44,670 nt of DNA from Enterococcus rivorum (GTDB lineage Bacteria > Bacillota > Bacilli > Lactobacillales > Enterococcaceae), in contig NZ_MIEK01000027.1 in NCBI RefSeq assembly GCF_001742285.1, forward strand, positions 1 to 44,670, given 5' to 3'. Positions 1 through 8,566 of this stretch are shown here, piece by piece. A program made the translations under genes and the position numbers. Each line of letters starts with the position of its first letter. Position 1 is the first letter of the stretch. Below the pieces are notes generated by a model. It worked only from the letters and a program-made list of their open reading frames with translations, was not told the origin of the DNA and searched no databases.

Positions 1-267
1 CTTCCTCGTACAATTTTTGATAAAACTGTTCAGATTTTTTATCCAACATCGTTTCATACCGATTGGTTGATTTCCGCCAAACAAAGCTGAATTTACGCGC
101 ATCTGCTTCTATTTTTGTACCATCAATAAATATCGCTTCGTTTTCAATAACCTGATTGGTTATCAGCTGGCGACGAAAACGATTGATGGTACGGTATCTG
201 ATTTGTTCATGATTAGCCAACCACCGCATCCGATAACTGTCTTTCAACAGAAATGCCATTCTTCTTC
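1..267 (-). pseudogene. IS1182-family transposase fragment
   Basis: Reading the minus strand gives an open stretch of about 85 residues with the block IFIDGTKIEADARKFSFVWR, typical of the DDE region of IS1182-family (IS5-like) transposases. It runs off the left window edge and stops abruptly where ISL3-A sequence begins near 268, so it is cut at that side. It is a fragment within the window; whether more lies to the left cannot be seen. Confidence 0.75.
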
Positions 268-499
268 CTGTTACAAATTTTTTCTCCAATTTTCTCATGT
301 GTCAAACAATTTTCAGTAAAAATAAGGTTTAGGTCTAGAATATCGAGCATTTCTTTGATAAGTTTTGAGAGAAACATCTTCATTTCTCCTTTAGAGCGGT
401 TTTGGTCGACTTTATTCTACAGGATTTGAAGGTGTCTGTCTTTTTTTATGTAAAAAAGTGCTGGCGACATCTGTCACCAACACTAGATATTATAGAGCC
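268..499 (-). mobile_element. ISL3-A remnant, left end
   Basis: This stretch is nearly identical to 43640-43862: the outer end (GGCTCTATAATATCTAGTG read from 499 inward), the promoter and ribosome-site region, and the first codons of the ISL3-family transposase. Only this end survives; the transposase is cut after about 35 codons by the IS1182 fragment. It has the same orientation as the copy at 42395-43862, so the two are direct repeats near the two ends of the window. Confidence 0.85.
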
Positions 500-771
500 T
501 ATATACATTAGGGGATATGTTAACTCATATCCTCTTTTCTATTTTGTTATAGCACTTTTTAGCTGTAATATCTAGTTTCTAAGTATGTAAGATTCATAAT
601 TGCTGAATACGAACGGTAAAAATTCCTAAAGCTGAAAGCTGTTCGGCATTATATCCAAAAAGATACGTATCTGATATACGACATACTAAATTAACTAGAT
701 TTTTTATTTTCTGTGTAATCCTGAAGGTTTCATAAAAAATAACACCCTAAATAATATTTCTATGTGAAACT

Positions 772-813
772 AGCATCTCAGGAACTTTAATTAAAAAGAA
801 CTTGTCATAAAAT
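772..813 (+). promoter_or_regulatory. Predicted activator-type promoter of the M60 protease gene
   Basis: The 15-mer AGCATCTCAGGAACT (772-786) is followed after 21 nt by TAAAAT (808-813). The right half of the palindrome is perfect and the left half degenerate. Geometry matches the other sites in the window (palindrome centred near -41). Transcription would begin near 820, giving a leader of about 98 nt. The rest of 500-917 holds no gene I can recognise. Confidence 0.6.
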
Positions 814-833
814 GATTCTATAGCGGAAAAAAA

Positions 834-877
834 CAATTGACAACTCTCTCTCTTGAGGTGCTTATTGTTGATAATTG
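834..877 (+). other. Imperfect inverted repeat in the leader of the M60 gene
   Basis: CAATTGACAAC (834-844) and GTTGATAATTG (867-877) can pair with two mismatches around a 22-nt loop, 40 nt before the start codon. It would fold in the mRNA leader; no function can be assigned. Confidence 0.3.
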
Positions 878-917
878 TTTGTAGTGATTACTATTTTGAA
901 AGGAGATAGAAAGTGTT

Positions 918-3900
918 ATGAAAAAAGTACTATTGACAGTGTTTCTTGTTGCATTATTTTTAAGTTTTGGTGCGGTTCAAGCGAATGGACAAGTAAAGAG
1001 GCTAATGGAAGTGGAAAGTATTCCTGAACCGATTTGGATATTCAATGCAGGCACAAACAAAGGGCGGTACCATGACCGGCAAGATTTCGGATTTATCTTA
1101 AAGGAAAATACAATATTAAAAGTGAGGCAAACTAATCCGAACTTTAAAAAAAATGTAACCGTTAGACTATTAGGGAATGATAAGGAAATCGAAAAATCTG
1201 TTAATGTAGGTGCAGAGTGGGTGAATATTAGTTCGACACAGCCATTGGTACCTTTTGTAGATACTCCTTATGGAGATACCCCTGCTAAATTAGAATATGA
1301 ACTGGTAGATGCCGGAGAACAAGTACCTTTAGCTACTTATACCTATAAAGCTAGTGAAAAAGAGTTTTTTGAAACTTGGGATAAGTATGACGGAGCTTAT
1401 GCATTGATAAAAGGGGAGGACTTTCAATTATTGCTCCCTAAAAACGATAAAGAATTGGCTAGAAAGTTAAAGGATTTTCATTCTCTTGATGAATTAATTG
1501 AAAATTATAATGATTTGTTTGCTTTTTATAATGACATTGCTGGTTTTGATAATTCTACGAAAGAAAACCATAATGGTGAGAATCGTTATTTTTTCAAAGC
1601 AGACATCCATGGAGCTGGCAGTGCTTATTATGGAGGGTACTGGACAGCTCAAAGTAAAAAAGATAGTGCGGAGATGTGGCTAACAAAAAATAGATGGGGT
1701 GTACTTCATGAAATCGCACATGGTTATGAAGCCAGTTTTTCTGGAGTAGGAATGAACACTTCAGAAGTTTTAAACAACTTGTTTGGTGTGCAATATCAAT
1801 ATGAGAAATATGGAAAGGAAGCTGATAAAACAGGACATTTGTTTAATAGTGGGAAAAAAGAAATCGTGGAAACTAATCTATACAACAAAATGGTGTTAAA
1901 TAATGGAACCTACGAAAGTGGGGATCTACGTGAGAAGTTAATTTTATTAACGATGCTAAAACAAAAGGCTGGAAATGACTCCTTTACCAAAATGTATCAA
2001 GACTATCGAAAGCTAGCGAATCAACCAGGCTTTAATAAAAATAACTATCCTTTTCCAGATTTAATGAACCGTATTTATAGCGAGAACAGTAAACAGGATT
2101 TTACAGCTGCTTTAGAGAAATGGGGAGTAGTTCTTAATAAAGGACAGGGAGTAAAAAACCGAACTTTAGGATACCCAGCAGTAGCATCTTTAGCAGATAT
2201 TATTCCTAAAAATGAGTTGTCTAGAGCCCATGAATTACTAGATGACGATATCCTAATCAATTCAAATTTTGAAATGGTGCAGAATAAAGAGATTGCATCA
2301 TTAAACTTAAAAGGCGATTTGACACTTCAATTAAATGCGCCAGATAATAAGGCGTTATTAGGCGCAACAGCAATCTTAAAAGATGGAGATAAAGAGGTTG
2401 CTTCTCAGCTTATTGAGGGGGAGAAACTGCTATTTAAGAACATTCCCAATGGTGTTTATTCGTTGGTGTTTACTGGACAGCCGATGATAGAGTACTTTCC
2501 AGATACTGCCTATGTATACGTAAAAGAAGCTCAAAACAGTTCAACTGTTATGTTCGAAAAAATAAATAAAAGCAGTTTAGCCAATCAGAAAATAGAGTTT
2601 CTAGGGTTAGGGAACGCTCTATTTGGCTCCTTAGCAACTGACTTGAATCGTCAGGAAGCTGTAATTTCAATTACTAAGGCTTCTCCACATAGTTATTTTG
2701 CAGGGAAAACATATACTAAAATAACTGTTAAAAACAAAAAGGGCGATATTACCTACGAAAAAAACATAGAAGGAACCAATGCAACCGTTGGAGTGGATAA
2801 GACATCTTTGCAAGAAGGTGATATAATCGAAATCTATCATGCCGAAACGAAGTCTAGGCTAGTTTCCGCAGAAAAAATTATAGATAGCACACAAAATACC
2901 AACCGTTGGTTGGTAACAAAATATGGGTTAGTGAATCAAGTATTGCAAAATGATTCGCAACAAGATTTAATTGCAAAAATAGAACAAGAAGGGTCGGTAT
3001 TATTACAACAAGAGGAGAGCCAGGCTATTCCCTATTATGAGTCTGTATCCAAAAAGCAACTATGGACGGCCATTGAATTATTAGATCAACCCGATAGAAC
3101 AGTGTACAAGAAAAAATATGCCCTTCTCTATTTACCATTAAATCTTGAACCAGAAGATCTATTTGCTTATACCTTTAAAGGATTGGGGGACTCGCTATTC
3201 GCAACGATGAAGGTGTCACTAAACGATGCTCAAGCAACCATAAACACGGAACAGAGCCAACCACATTGGTACTTTGATATGGACACCTATGCGAGTATTC
3301 TGATTCAAGATAAAGAGGGTCTGAAGAAATACAACAAAGAATTTAAAGGCAGAGAGCTTTATCCAAAAGACCAAGATACCGTTCCTTTAACAATAGGGGA
3401 TTACATTACTGTAATGCACAAGGAATACAACAGTAGTCGATTAGTGATTCAGAATGTGGAGACACAGGAGGAATTGACCAAGCAAGAAACGACAACATAT
3501 CAGATAGAGGAGGGAAAATTAAAGTTAGTGGAGACGGAAACTATTCCAGTACCGAAACCAGAACAAGGCAAGCTATTTTACTATACCTTTAAAGGATTGG
3601 GGGACTCGCTATTTGCAACGATGAAGGTGTCACTAAACGATTCTCAAGCAACCATAAACACGGAACAGAGCCAACCACATTGGTACTTTGATATGGACAC
3701 CTATGCGAGTATTCTTATTCAGAATAAAGAGGGTCTGAAAAAATACAACAAAGAATTTAAAGGCAGAGAGCTTTATCCAAAAGACCAAGATACCGTTCCT
3801 TTAACAATAGGGGATTACATTACTGTAATGCACAAGGAATACAACAGTAGTCGATTAATGATTCAGAATGTGGAGACACAGGAGGAGTTGACCAAGCAAG

Positions 3901-3977
3901 AAACGACAACATATCAGATAGAGGAGGGAAAATTAAAGTTAATCCATTCTTCTAAGGTATCAGAAGAAATCAATTAA
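918..3977 (+). CDS. Secreted M60-family (enhancin-like) metalloprotease with mucin-binding repeats
   Basis: A 1019-residue protein starting with a classic signal peptide (residues 1 to about 24). The zinc motif HEIAH lies at residues 264-268 with a downstream glutamate at 283, the gluzincin pattern of peptidase M60, the family of viral and bacillary enhancins that cleave mucin-type glycoproteins. The C-terminal part carries three copies of a domain I recognise as the putative mucin/carbohydrate-binding domain (PF03272-like): a diverged one at about 555-670 and two near-identical ones at about 748-880 and 886-1012. No LPXTG signal is present, so it is probably released. AGGAG (901-905) stands 12 nt before the ATG. 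The upstream palindrome promoter suggests co-regulation with the lethal-factor-like protein at 24123, which carries the same binding domain. Mucin as the substrate is inferred from the family, not shown. Confidence 0.88.
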   Translation: MKKVLLTVFLVALFLSFGAVQANGQVKRLMEVESIPEPIWIFNAGTNKGRYHDRQDFGFILKENTILKVRQTNPNFKKNVTVRLLGNDKEIEKSVNVGAEWVNISSTQPLVPFVDTPYGDTPAKLEYELVDAGEQVPLATYTYKASEKEFFETWDKYDGAYALIKGEDFQLLLPKNDKELARKLKDFHSLDELIENYNDLFAFYNDIAGFDNSTKENHNGENRYFFKADIHGAGSAYYGGYWTAQSKKDSAEMWLTKNRWGVLHEIAHGYEASFSGVGMNTSEVLNNLFGVQYQYEKYGKEADKTGHLFNSGKKEIVETNLYNKMVLNNGTYESGDLREKLILLTMLKQKAGNDSFTKMYQDYRKLANQPGFNKNNYPFPDLMNRIYSENSKQDFTAALEKWGVVLNKGQGVKNRTLGYPAVASLADIIPKNELSRAHELLDDDILINSNFEMVQNKEIASLNLKGDLTLQLNAPDNKALLGATAILKDGDKEVASQLIEGEKLLFKNIPNGVYSLVFTGQPMIEYFPDTAYVYVKEAQNSSTVMFEKINKSSLANQKIEFLGLGNALFGSLATDLNRQEAVISITKASPHSYFAGKTYTKITVKNKKGDITYEKNIEGTNATVGVDKTSLQEGDIIEIYHAETKSRLVSAEKIIDSTQNTNRWLVTKYGLVNQVLQNDSQQDLIAKIEQEGSVLLQQEESQAIPYYESVSKKQLWTAIELLDQPDRTVYKKKYALLYLPLNLEPEDLFAYTFKGLGDSLFATMKVSLNDAQATINTEQSQPHWYFDMDTYASILIQDKEGLKKYNKEFKGRELYPKDQDTVPLTIGDYITVMHKEYNSSRLVIQNVETQEELTKQETTTYQIEEGKLKLVETETIPVPKPEQGKLFYYTFKGLGDSLFATMKVSLNDSQATINTEQSQPHWYFDMDTYASILIQNKEGLKKYNKEFKGRELYPKDQDTVPLTIGDYITVMHKEYNSSRLMIQNVETQEELTKQETTTYQIEEGKLKLIHSSKVSEEIN
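3177..3960 (+). repeat. Tandem 414-bp coding duplication (mucin-binding domain)
   Basis: The segments starting at 3177 and 3591 are almost identical over more than 350 bp, including silent positions. The period is 414 bp, or 138 codons. This is a recent in-frame duplication of the last mucin-binding domain of the M60 protein. Confidence 0.9.
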
Positions 3978-4073
3978 GAAAGAATCATGAAACACATCTG
4001 GGAGTGAATAAAGGAAAATTTGAAATAGATTTGTGAGAGTGGGACAATAAAACCATTTTTTATAGAGAACAGA

Positions 4074-4104
4074 GACGATTTTGATAATAATAGTCAAAAT
4101 CGTC
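4074..4104. other. Perfect 11-bp inverted repeat after the M60 gene
   Basis: GACGATTTTGA (4074-4084) and TCAAAATCGTC (4094-4104) flank a 9-nt loop. No U-run follows, so it is not a standard terminator. It lies just before IS256-type sequence and may instead belong to that element or to a transcript end. Confidence 0.4.
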
Positions 4105-4335
4105 GAGAGTGTAAAATAAACTGTGTAAGTAGCTAATTCTAGATAAGCTGCTTATACAGTTTTTCTTTTCTTGTAAAGGAAATTCAGATAAACTATAAAT
4201 GAAAGGATGCGAGAATATGGCAAGACAGAAAAGAGATCCTAAAACTGTTGAATTAGCGAAAACCATTCTAGAAAGCTACAATCCTGAAAATGTTGGTGAC
4301 ATACAAGAGGCTCTAAAAGATATTTTTGGTCTTTT
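4105..4335 (+). pseudogene. IS256-family transposase, 5-prime fragment
   Basis: From 4216 the plus strand encodes MARQKRDPKTVELAKTILES and about 20 further residues, the typical N-terminus of IS256-family transposases, then breaks off near 4330 where IS21-type sequence begins. The bases before 4216 probably include the left end of the element. Confidence 0.65.
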
Positions 4336-5130
4336 ATCGCTTCTTCTTCCAGTTGGAAAATGAGTTGATCGATAGAGTCCCCCAAGTGCTGCTCAATGAA
4401 TTGAAGAAATCTGCGTGGCGTCTTTTGATAATATAGAAGAAAACAGCGACGAAGCTTAGGAGTTTTCTTTAATACAAGTGAGTGTTCTAGCGACTTAGGT
4501 TTCAGTAAAAAAGTGGTCAAATAGTGACGAATGTCAACGGAATACTGTTTTTCACCTTTTTGAATGGTATGAGTAGCGATAACTTGACTGGAACAGAATA
4601 GTAGTTCCCACCTACTTGGACAAAACTATACTTGTCTACAGTTTGTTTCGTTGTAACACCATAATCATAAAATCCCCTCAAGGCTTGTAGTTGCACCTGC
4701 TCCACAGAAATTGTTGAAGCTAAATTCAGTTCAATCATTGTCTGGTCTAAATGCTTTTGAGCGTGTTCAATTGATTCAAATTCATATTGTTTTATGAATG
4801 CTTTTCTCCGTAGTACCTGAACACTCTTTTCTACATGGCCTTTTTCATGGCCACTAAAGGCATTTTGGTTACTATGGGTTCAAAACGATAGTATAGAGCT
4901 AATTTCACTAATTCATCATTTAGTTCTTTCTCATGTGGTCCTACGAAACGTTTGACCACATTTCGCATATTGTCGTTGAATAGACACCTTTAAGGTGTTC
5001 AAAGAAGCGGATATGAGCATCAAGAAATACTTGCTGGTTGGCAGATTCATAAAGTTTTCCCCAACGATACCCTGAAGCAGGACAAGAAAATACAGCGAGA
5101 GTTAATGTCTGTTTTGCTTATTTATCAAGC
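4330..5130 (-). pseudogene. IS21-family transposase (IstA) remnant
   Basis: Several short minus-strand reading frames together resemble the C-terminal half of an IS21-type IstA. The 4517-4738 piece includes NYYSVPVKLSLLIP, the usual Mu-transposase C-domain signature. Neighbouring frames continue the protein with several frameshifts and stops. No partner ATPase gene (istB) is present. It is dead and truncated on both sides by other elements. Confidence 0.6.
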
Positions 5131-5151
5131 ATTTCACTTCTCCAAAGTCAA

Positions 5152-6616
5152 ATAAAAAGACAGACACCTTCAAAACCTGTAGAATAAAGTCGACGAAAAC
5201 CAATCTATAGGAGGAATAAAGATGTCTCTCTCAAATCTTATCAAAGAAACCCTCGATATTCTAGACCTAAACCTTATTTTTACCGAAAATTGTTTGACCC
5301 ATGAGAAAATAGGCGGTCATAGTTGTAAAGTGTATAGCGGTACGCTGACTTATTTCCCCGAAGAATGCCTACATTGCCAACAAGAAAATAACCAAACGAT
5401 TATCAAATATGGGTGGAAAAAGGTGATGGCTTTGATCAATGATGTCAGTGAATATAAGACCTATGTCCGCATTAAGAAACAAAAATTCCTATGTAAAAGC
5501 TGTAATAGAAGCTTCCTTGCGGAATCGACCTTGACCGAACGTCATTGTACGATTGCGCGTCGGGTCAAGCTCTCCATTGCAGAGAAACTGAAAGAAAATA
5601 CTTCTATGACAGGAATTGCCCGAACCAAACATGTTTCTATAACCACTATCTATCGAGTACTAAAAGACTTTTACACGCCTCTTTCTCAGAAGAAAAAAAC
5701 ACTACCGACCGTTCTTTGTTTTGATGAGTTTAAATCAGTTCGAGCAAGTGTGGGTGCGATGAGTTTTATTTTAATGGACGGGCAAACCAAAGAATTACTG
5801 GACATTGTAGAGAATCGAAAACTAAACTCTTTGAAAAAATACTTTTATTCCTATGCTTATAAAACAAGAGCCGCCGTTCAATATATTGTCATTGACATGT
5901 ACAAGCCTTACGTCACTCTTGTAAAAAAGCTTTTTCCAAATGCAAAATTGATCATTGATCGTTTCCATATTGTTCAACATAGTGGACGTACCTTTCTGAC
6001 GCACCGAATTCAACAGATGAATCAGCTGAATCGAAAAAATTATCAAGAAGAACAACAATACAAGCATTTAAAGAAGTATTGGAAATTGCTTCAAAAAAAC
6101 GCCTGGCATTTAGAAGGTCAAAAACAGGTTTGGCATCCTAGTTTTAGGGTGCATTTGACCGAATCAGAAGTCGTTGACCGCTTGCTTTCTTATAGCCCAG
6201 AACTCAAGCAAGGATATGGTGTCTACCAAGATTTTCTAGCAGCGATTCGGACGAAAGATTCTCACTGGTTTCAAGAGCTTTTAAAACAAAACTATTCTCA
6301 TCTACCAGAGAAATATGCGACAACCATTAAGACGTTTAAACAGTATCAAAAAGGTATTTTAAACGCACTTGAACAGCCCTACTCTAATGGGCCCTTAGAG
6401 TGTTTGAACAATCACATTAAAGTATTAAAACGAAATGCGTATGGCTTTAGAAGCTTCTATAACTTCAAACTGAGAATTCTATTAACCCTAGGAACCACCC
6501 TTTTCAATCCCATGAAAAAGAACAAGCCTGCAGAAAAATAATCTCTTCTGCAGACTTGTTCTTCCTTGACACTATTCTATTGATTTTTCTTTACCAACAC
6601 TAGTTGACAATGAGCC
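5152..6616 (+). mobile_element. ISL3-A element with intact transposase, left terminus missing
   Basis: The right end reads ACTAGTTGACAATGAGCC, finishing at 6616. At the left, similarity to the other copies starts only at about 5152 (AAAAAGACAGACACC), so roughly 70 bp with the terminal inverted repeat is absent. The transposase is complete, but the element probably cannot move itself; it could act on other copies. Confidence 0.8.
5222..6541 (+). CDS. ISL3-family transposase
   Basis: A 439-residue transposase. A zinc-finger-like Cys set lies near residues 45-100 (CLHC and CKSC), then a helix-turn-helix (MTGIARTKHVSITTIYRVLK), then the ISL3 DDE domain with FDEFKS, YIVIDMYKPY and NAKLIIDRFHIVQH and the C-terminal block SNGPLECLNNHIKVLKRNAYGFRSFYNF. 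This is full length for the family. AGGAGG (5210-5215) precedes the ATG. It is the only uninterrupted copy of ISL3-A in the window and the reference for recognising the six damaged copies. Confidence 0.93.
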   Translation: MSLSNLIKETLDILDLNLIFTENCLTHEKIGGHSCKVYSGTLTYFPEECLHCQQENNQTIIKYGWKKVMALINDVSEYKTYVRIKKQKFLCKSCNRSFLAESTLTERHCTIARRVKLSIAEKLKENTSMTGIARTKHVSITTIYRVLKDFYTPLSQKKKTLPTVLCFDEFKSVRASVGAMSFILMDGQTKELLDIVENRKLNSLKKYFYSYAYKTRAAVQYIVIDMYKPYVTLVKKLFPNAKLIIDRFHIVQHSGRTFLTHRIQQMNQLNRKNYQEEQQYKHLKKYWKLLQKNAWHLEGQKQVWHPSFRVHLTESEVVDRLLSYSPELKQGYGVYQDFLAAIRTKDSHWFQELLKQNYSHLPEKYATTIKTFKQYQKGILNALEQPYSNGPLECLNNHIKVLKRNAYGFRSFYNFKLRILLTLGTTLFNPMKKNKPAEK

Positions 6617-6644
6617 ATAGGGGCTTTATTTCTCTAAAAAAGGA

Positions 6645-6665
6645 GTGAGCAAAAATCATGCTCAC
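6645..6665. terminator. Bidirectional terminator-like hairpin
   Basis: GTGAGCA (6645-6651) and TGCTCAC (6659-6665) form a 7-bp stem. On the minus strand it is followed by TCCTTTTTT, which would end the transcript of the small gene at 6764-6955; on the plus strand a shorter U-rich tail follows. Confidence 0.6.
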
Positions 6666-6763
6666 ATTTTCCTTGAAACGTTCACTAGATAAATTTACAA
6701 ACATTCAAAAAAATTGTTTTTTATTTATGACATATCCAGACATTCACAGCAAGATTTAACACC

Positions 6764-6955
6764 CTATAAATAAAAGTAATACACCATAATAATTATTATC
6801 GCAAAAGCAAAAAGCATTATACCGAGCTTTTTAAATATATTTTTTCCCGTGGTAATATCATTTTCATCAAGGTATAAATCTCTTTTTTTAATTTCTAAGT
6901 TCTTTATTTCTAATTCTAATTCTAATTCTTCTATACGTAGTTTATCATCTTCCAC
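6764..6955 (-). CDS. Small membrane protein, unknown function
   Basis: A 63-residue protein: an acidic, Leu/Glu-rich N-terminal half likely to form a short coiled coil (IEELELELEIKNLEIKKRD) and one C-terminal membrane helix (about residues 44-62). The start is GTG at 6955, set by a strong TAAGGAGG (6963-6970) seven nucleotides upstream; an ATG at 6960 is out of frame and gives only a short peptide. A palindrome-type promoter lies just upstream and a hairpin terminator downstream, so it looks like a monocistronic, regulated gene. I do not recognise the family. Confidence 0.65.
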   Translation of the reverse strand: MEDDKLRIEELELELEIKNLEIKKRDLYLDENDITTGKNIFKKLGIMLFAFAIIIIMVYYFYL

Positions 6956-6988
6956 AGCATATCCTCCTTAAAATTTTTTTATTTATTA

Positions 6989-7031
6989 ACATTAGTTCTA
7001 TATGTTTCTTTTTTCAAGTTCCTAGAGAACA
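6989..7031 (-). promoter_or_regulatory. Palindrome promoter of the small membrane protein gene
   Basis: On the minus strand TGTTCTCTAGGAACT (7031-7017) is followed after 22 nt by TAATGT (6994-6989), a weak -10. The leader to the GTG at 6955 would be about 27 nt and contains the ribosome site. Confidence 0.55.
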
Positions 7032-7194
7032 TATTATATTATGTGTTCTACTAAAAAATAGCACCTTACACCGTTTTTTAATTCTTTTACATTTATTGTC
7101 CATTTTTGATTTGGTGTCTCAGCAATAAAATTTCTTCATATTTATCCTTCTTTCTGATTTTTTTGAATTGTATGCGTAGGACATTTACATTCTT

Positions 7195-7224
7195 TTTTAA
7201 ATGTGGTTGCAACCCCATTTAAAA
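7195..7224. repeat. 30-bp near-perfect palindrome
   Basis: The arms are 15 bp with one symmetric mismatch, centred on TTGCAA. It lies in the gene-free stretch 7032-7404, where I see nothing else that I can name. It could be a protein-binding site or an element end. Confidence 0.5.
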
Positions 7225-7404
7225 GACATTCTAAGGTAATTATTATACATCTGAATAGTCGGGAAACGCCTTAGAATCGGTCTCTCAACAACAGATATTT
7301 TGATTTTGGGGATCCGTCATGCAACTGTACAAAAAATGACGATATGGGTAATCAAATATAAGACAAGAATAATGTTATATCAATATTCTTTCCTTTTTCT
7401 TCTA

Positions 7405-7578
7405 TTAATACTTTTTAGGAGTAGCTTGTTGAACCCCCACTTCAAATGGAATTTTAAAACATTCAAATAGACTATTAAATGGACTGACAATATTTGGAAA
7501 TACAGTAAATAGTAAACTACTAACTTGAAATTCATTTTGAGAATCTAACCACAACCCTATTAGAGATATTAAACTCAT
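7405..7578 (-). CDS. Small hypothetical protein (57 residues)
   Basis: ATG at 7578 overlaps the TGA of the preceding minus-strand reading frame (ATGA), so translation is probably coupled. The product begins MSLISLIGLWLDSQNEFQVS and is hydrophobic with a Pro/Phe-rich middle and a Lys-rich end; it ends at TAA 7405-7407. No family is recognised. The overlap with an upstream small membrane-protein frame suggests that the two once worked as a pair, for example a two-peptide membrane-active or holin-like system, but that is a guess. Confidence 0.4.
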   Translation of the reverse strand: MSLISLIGLWLDSQNEFQVSSLLFTVFPNIVSPFNSLFECFKIPFEVGVQQATPKKY

Positions 7579-7816
7579 CTATTTAAGATTCTAAAATCAT
7601 CCATCGTCATATTTTCGTTTAGCTTCCATACCTCTGGCATTAGACAGACTATAAAACCAATAAATGTAGTAAAGACATATGCCACTAGATTTACTACTAA
7701 TTTTGTTACTAATGAACCTGGAAACATATATTCTAATAGAGTAATTATAGCTGCAAAAAATAGCTAGTACTAATAGACCTGCCATAAAATTAAGGTTCCT
7801 TCTCATTTTTTCGCAT
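7575..7816 (-). pseudogene. Small two-helix membrane protein, frameshifted in a T-run
   Basis: From ATG 7816, behind GAGGGAG, the frame reads MRKMRRNLNFMAGLLVLAIF. It then needs a one-base correction in a run of six T near 7757 to continue as AAIITLLEYMFPGSLVTKLV and onward to the TGA at 7577-7575. The corrected product has about 79 residues and two membrane helices. The uncorrected frame continues to 7597 as a different peptide. Either a true frameshift, a slippage site or an assembly error. Confidence 0.5.
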
Positions 7817-7839
7817 TTTGTATTTCTCCCTCTATATTT

Positions 7840-8040
7840 TTTTAACAGCCTTCTATGTTGTTTTTCTCCATATAAAGTCGCAACACTAATTCCAATTTGT
7901 CGTGAAACATTTTTCATTGTTTCCTTACATCTACTTTTATCTCTTGATTAAATAATTTTTGAACTGTTTCTAGCCCTTAAACTGTTGCTCGAGCAAAACG
8001 ATCTAGTTTTGTGACAACTAATGTATCGCCTTCAGATAAT
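7840..8040 (-). pseudogene. Serine recombinase (resolvase/invertase) remnant
   Basis: The minus strand from 8038 encodes LSEGDTLVVTKLDRFARATV, the conserved core of Tn3-type resolvases and invertases. A stop follows, then GLETVQKLFNQEIKVDV, and further on a helix-turn-helix-like VSRQIGISVATLY in another frame. It is cut on the upstream side by the ISL3-A remnant at 8041. Confidence 0.7.
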
Positions 8041-8294
8041 TATTCAAGCAGTATCAAAAAGGCATTCTAAATGCACTTAAGCAATCCTACTCGAATGGTT
8101 CTTTAGGTTGTTGGAACAATCATATTAAAGAAATGCGTATGTTTTTAGAAGCTCTATAACTTTAAACTGAGAATCCTATTAAAACTACAAACTACACAAC
8201 TTAAGCCTGCAGAGAAATAAGCCCTCTGCATAATTGTTCTTCCATAACATTATTCTACTGTTTTTTCTTTACCAACACTAGTTCACAAAGAACC
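8041..8294 (+). mobile_element. ISL3-A remnant, right end
   Basis: A degraded copy of the last 60 or so transposase codons and the right end (ACTAGTTCACAAAGAACC, finishing at 8294). It has several deletions relative to 6330-6616. Confidence 0.75.
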
Positions 8295-8296
8295 AA

Positions 8297-8331
8297 TTAA
8301 TCAACCTATCAGTCCTATTTGACAAAGAGCC
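8297..8331 (+). mobile_element. ISL3-B right-end scar
   Basis: The bases around CAGTCCTATTTGACAAAGAGCC match the right terminus of the ISL3-B element (17580-17611). Only this short end remains, directly beside an ISL3-A end. Confidence 0.6.
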
Positions 8332-8365
8332 CTTATACAGATCTTTTTACCTCTTTAGTTGAATC

Positions 8366-8407
8366 GAAAAGATGTTTAGTGATCCTAGTCTCACTAAACA
8401 TCTTTTC
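8366..8407. repeat. 17-bp perfect inverted repeat, 8-nt loop
   Basis: GAAAAGATGTTTAGTGA (8366-8382) and TCACTAAACATCTTTTC (8391-8407) are perfect complements. No long U-run follows on either strand. It lies in the gene-free stretch 8332-8566, where I see no other feature. It could be a terminator variant, an operator or an element end. Confidence 0.6.
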
Positions 8408-8566
8408 CAAACACTTCAATTGTGAACTGCGCTTCCCTTTAGTGATGATTATGCCTTTCGTAAGGAAAATACTTCTTGGGAACAGAGACTTTCTCTCTTT
8501 TTAACCAAGCTATCCCCGTAGTTCCTACGGTTTATATAAATTTTCACTAGTTCATTCCAGAGAAGA

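Noticed and set aside
8319-8504. 61-codon plus-strand frame over the 17-bp hairpin
   Set aside because: It starts inside an IS end and runs through the inverted repeat; nothing suggests translation.
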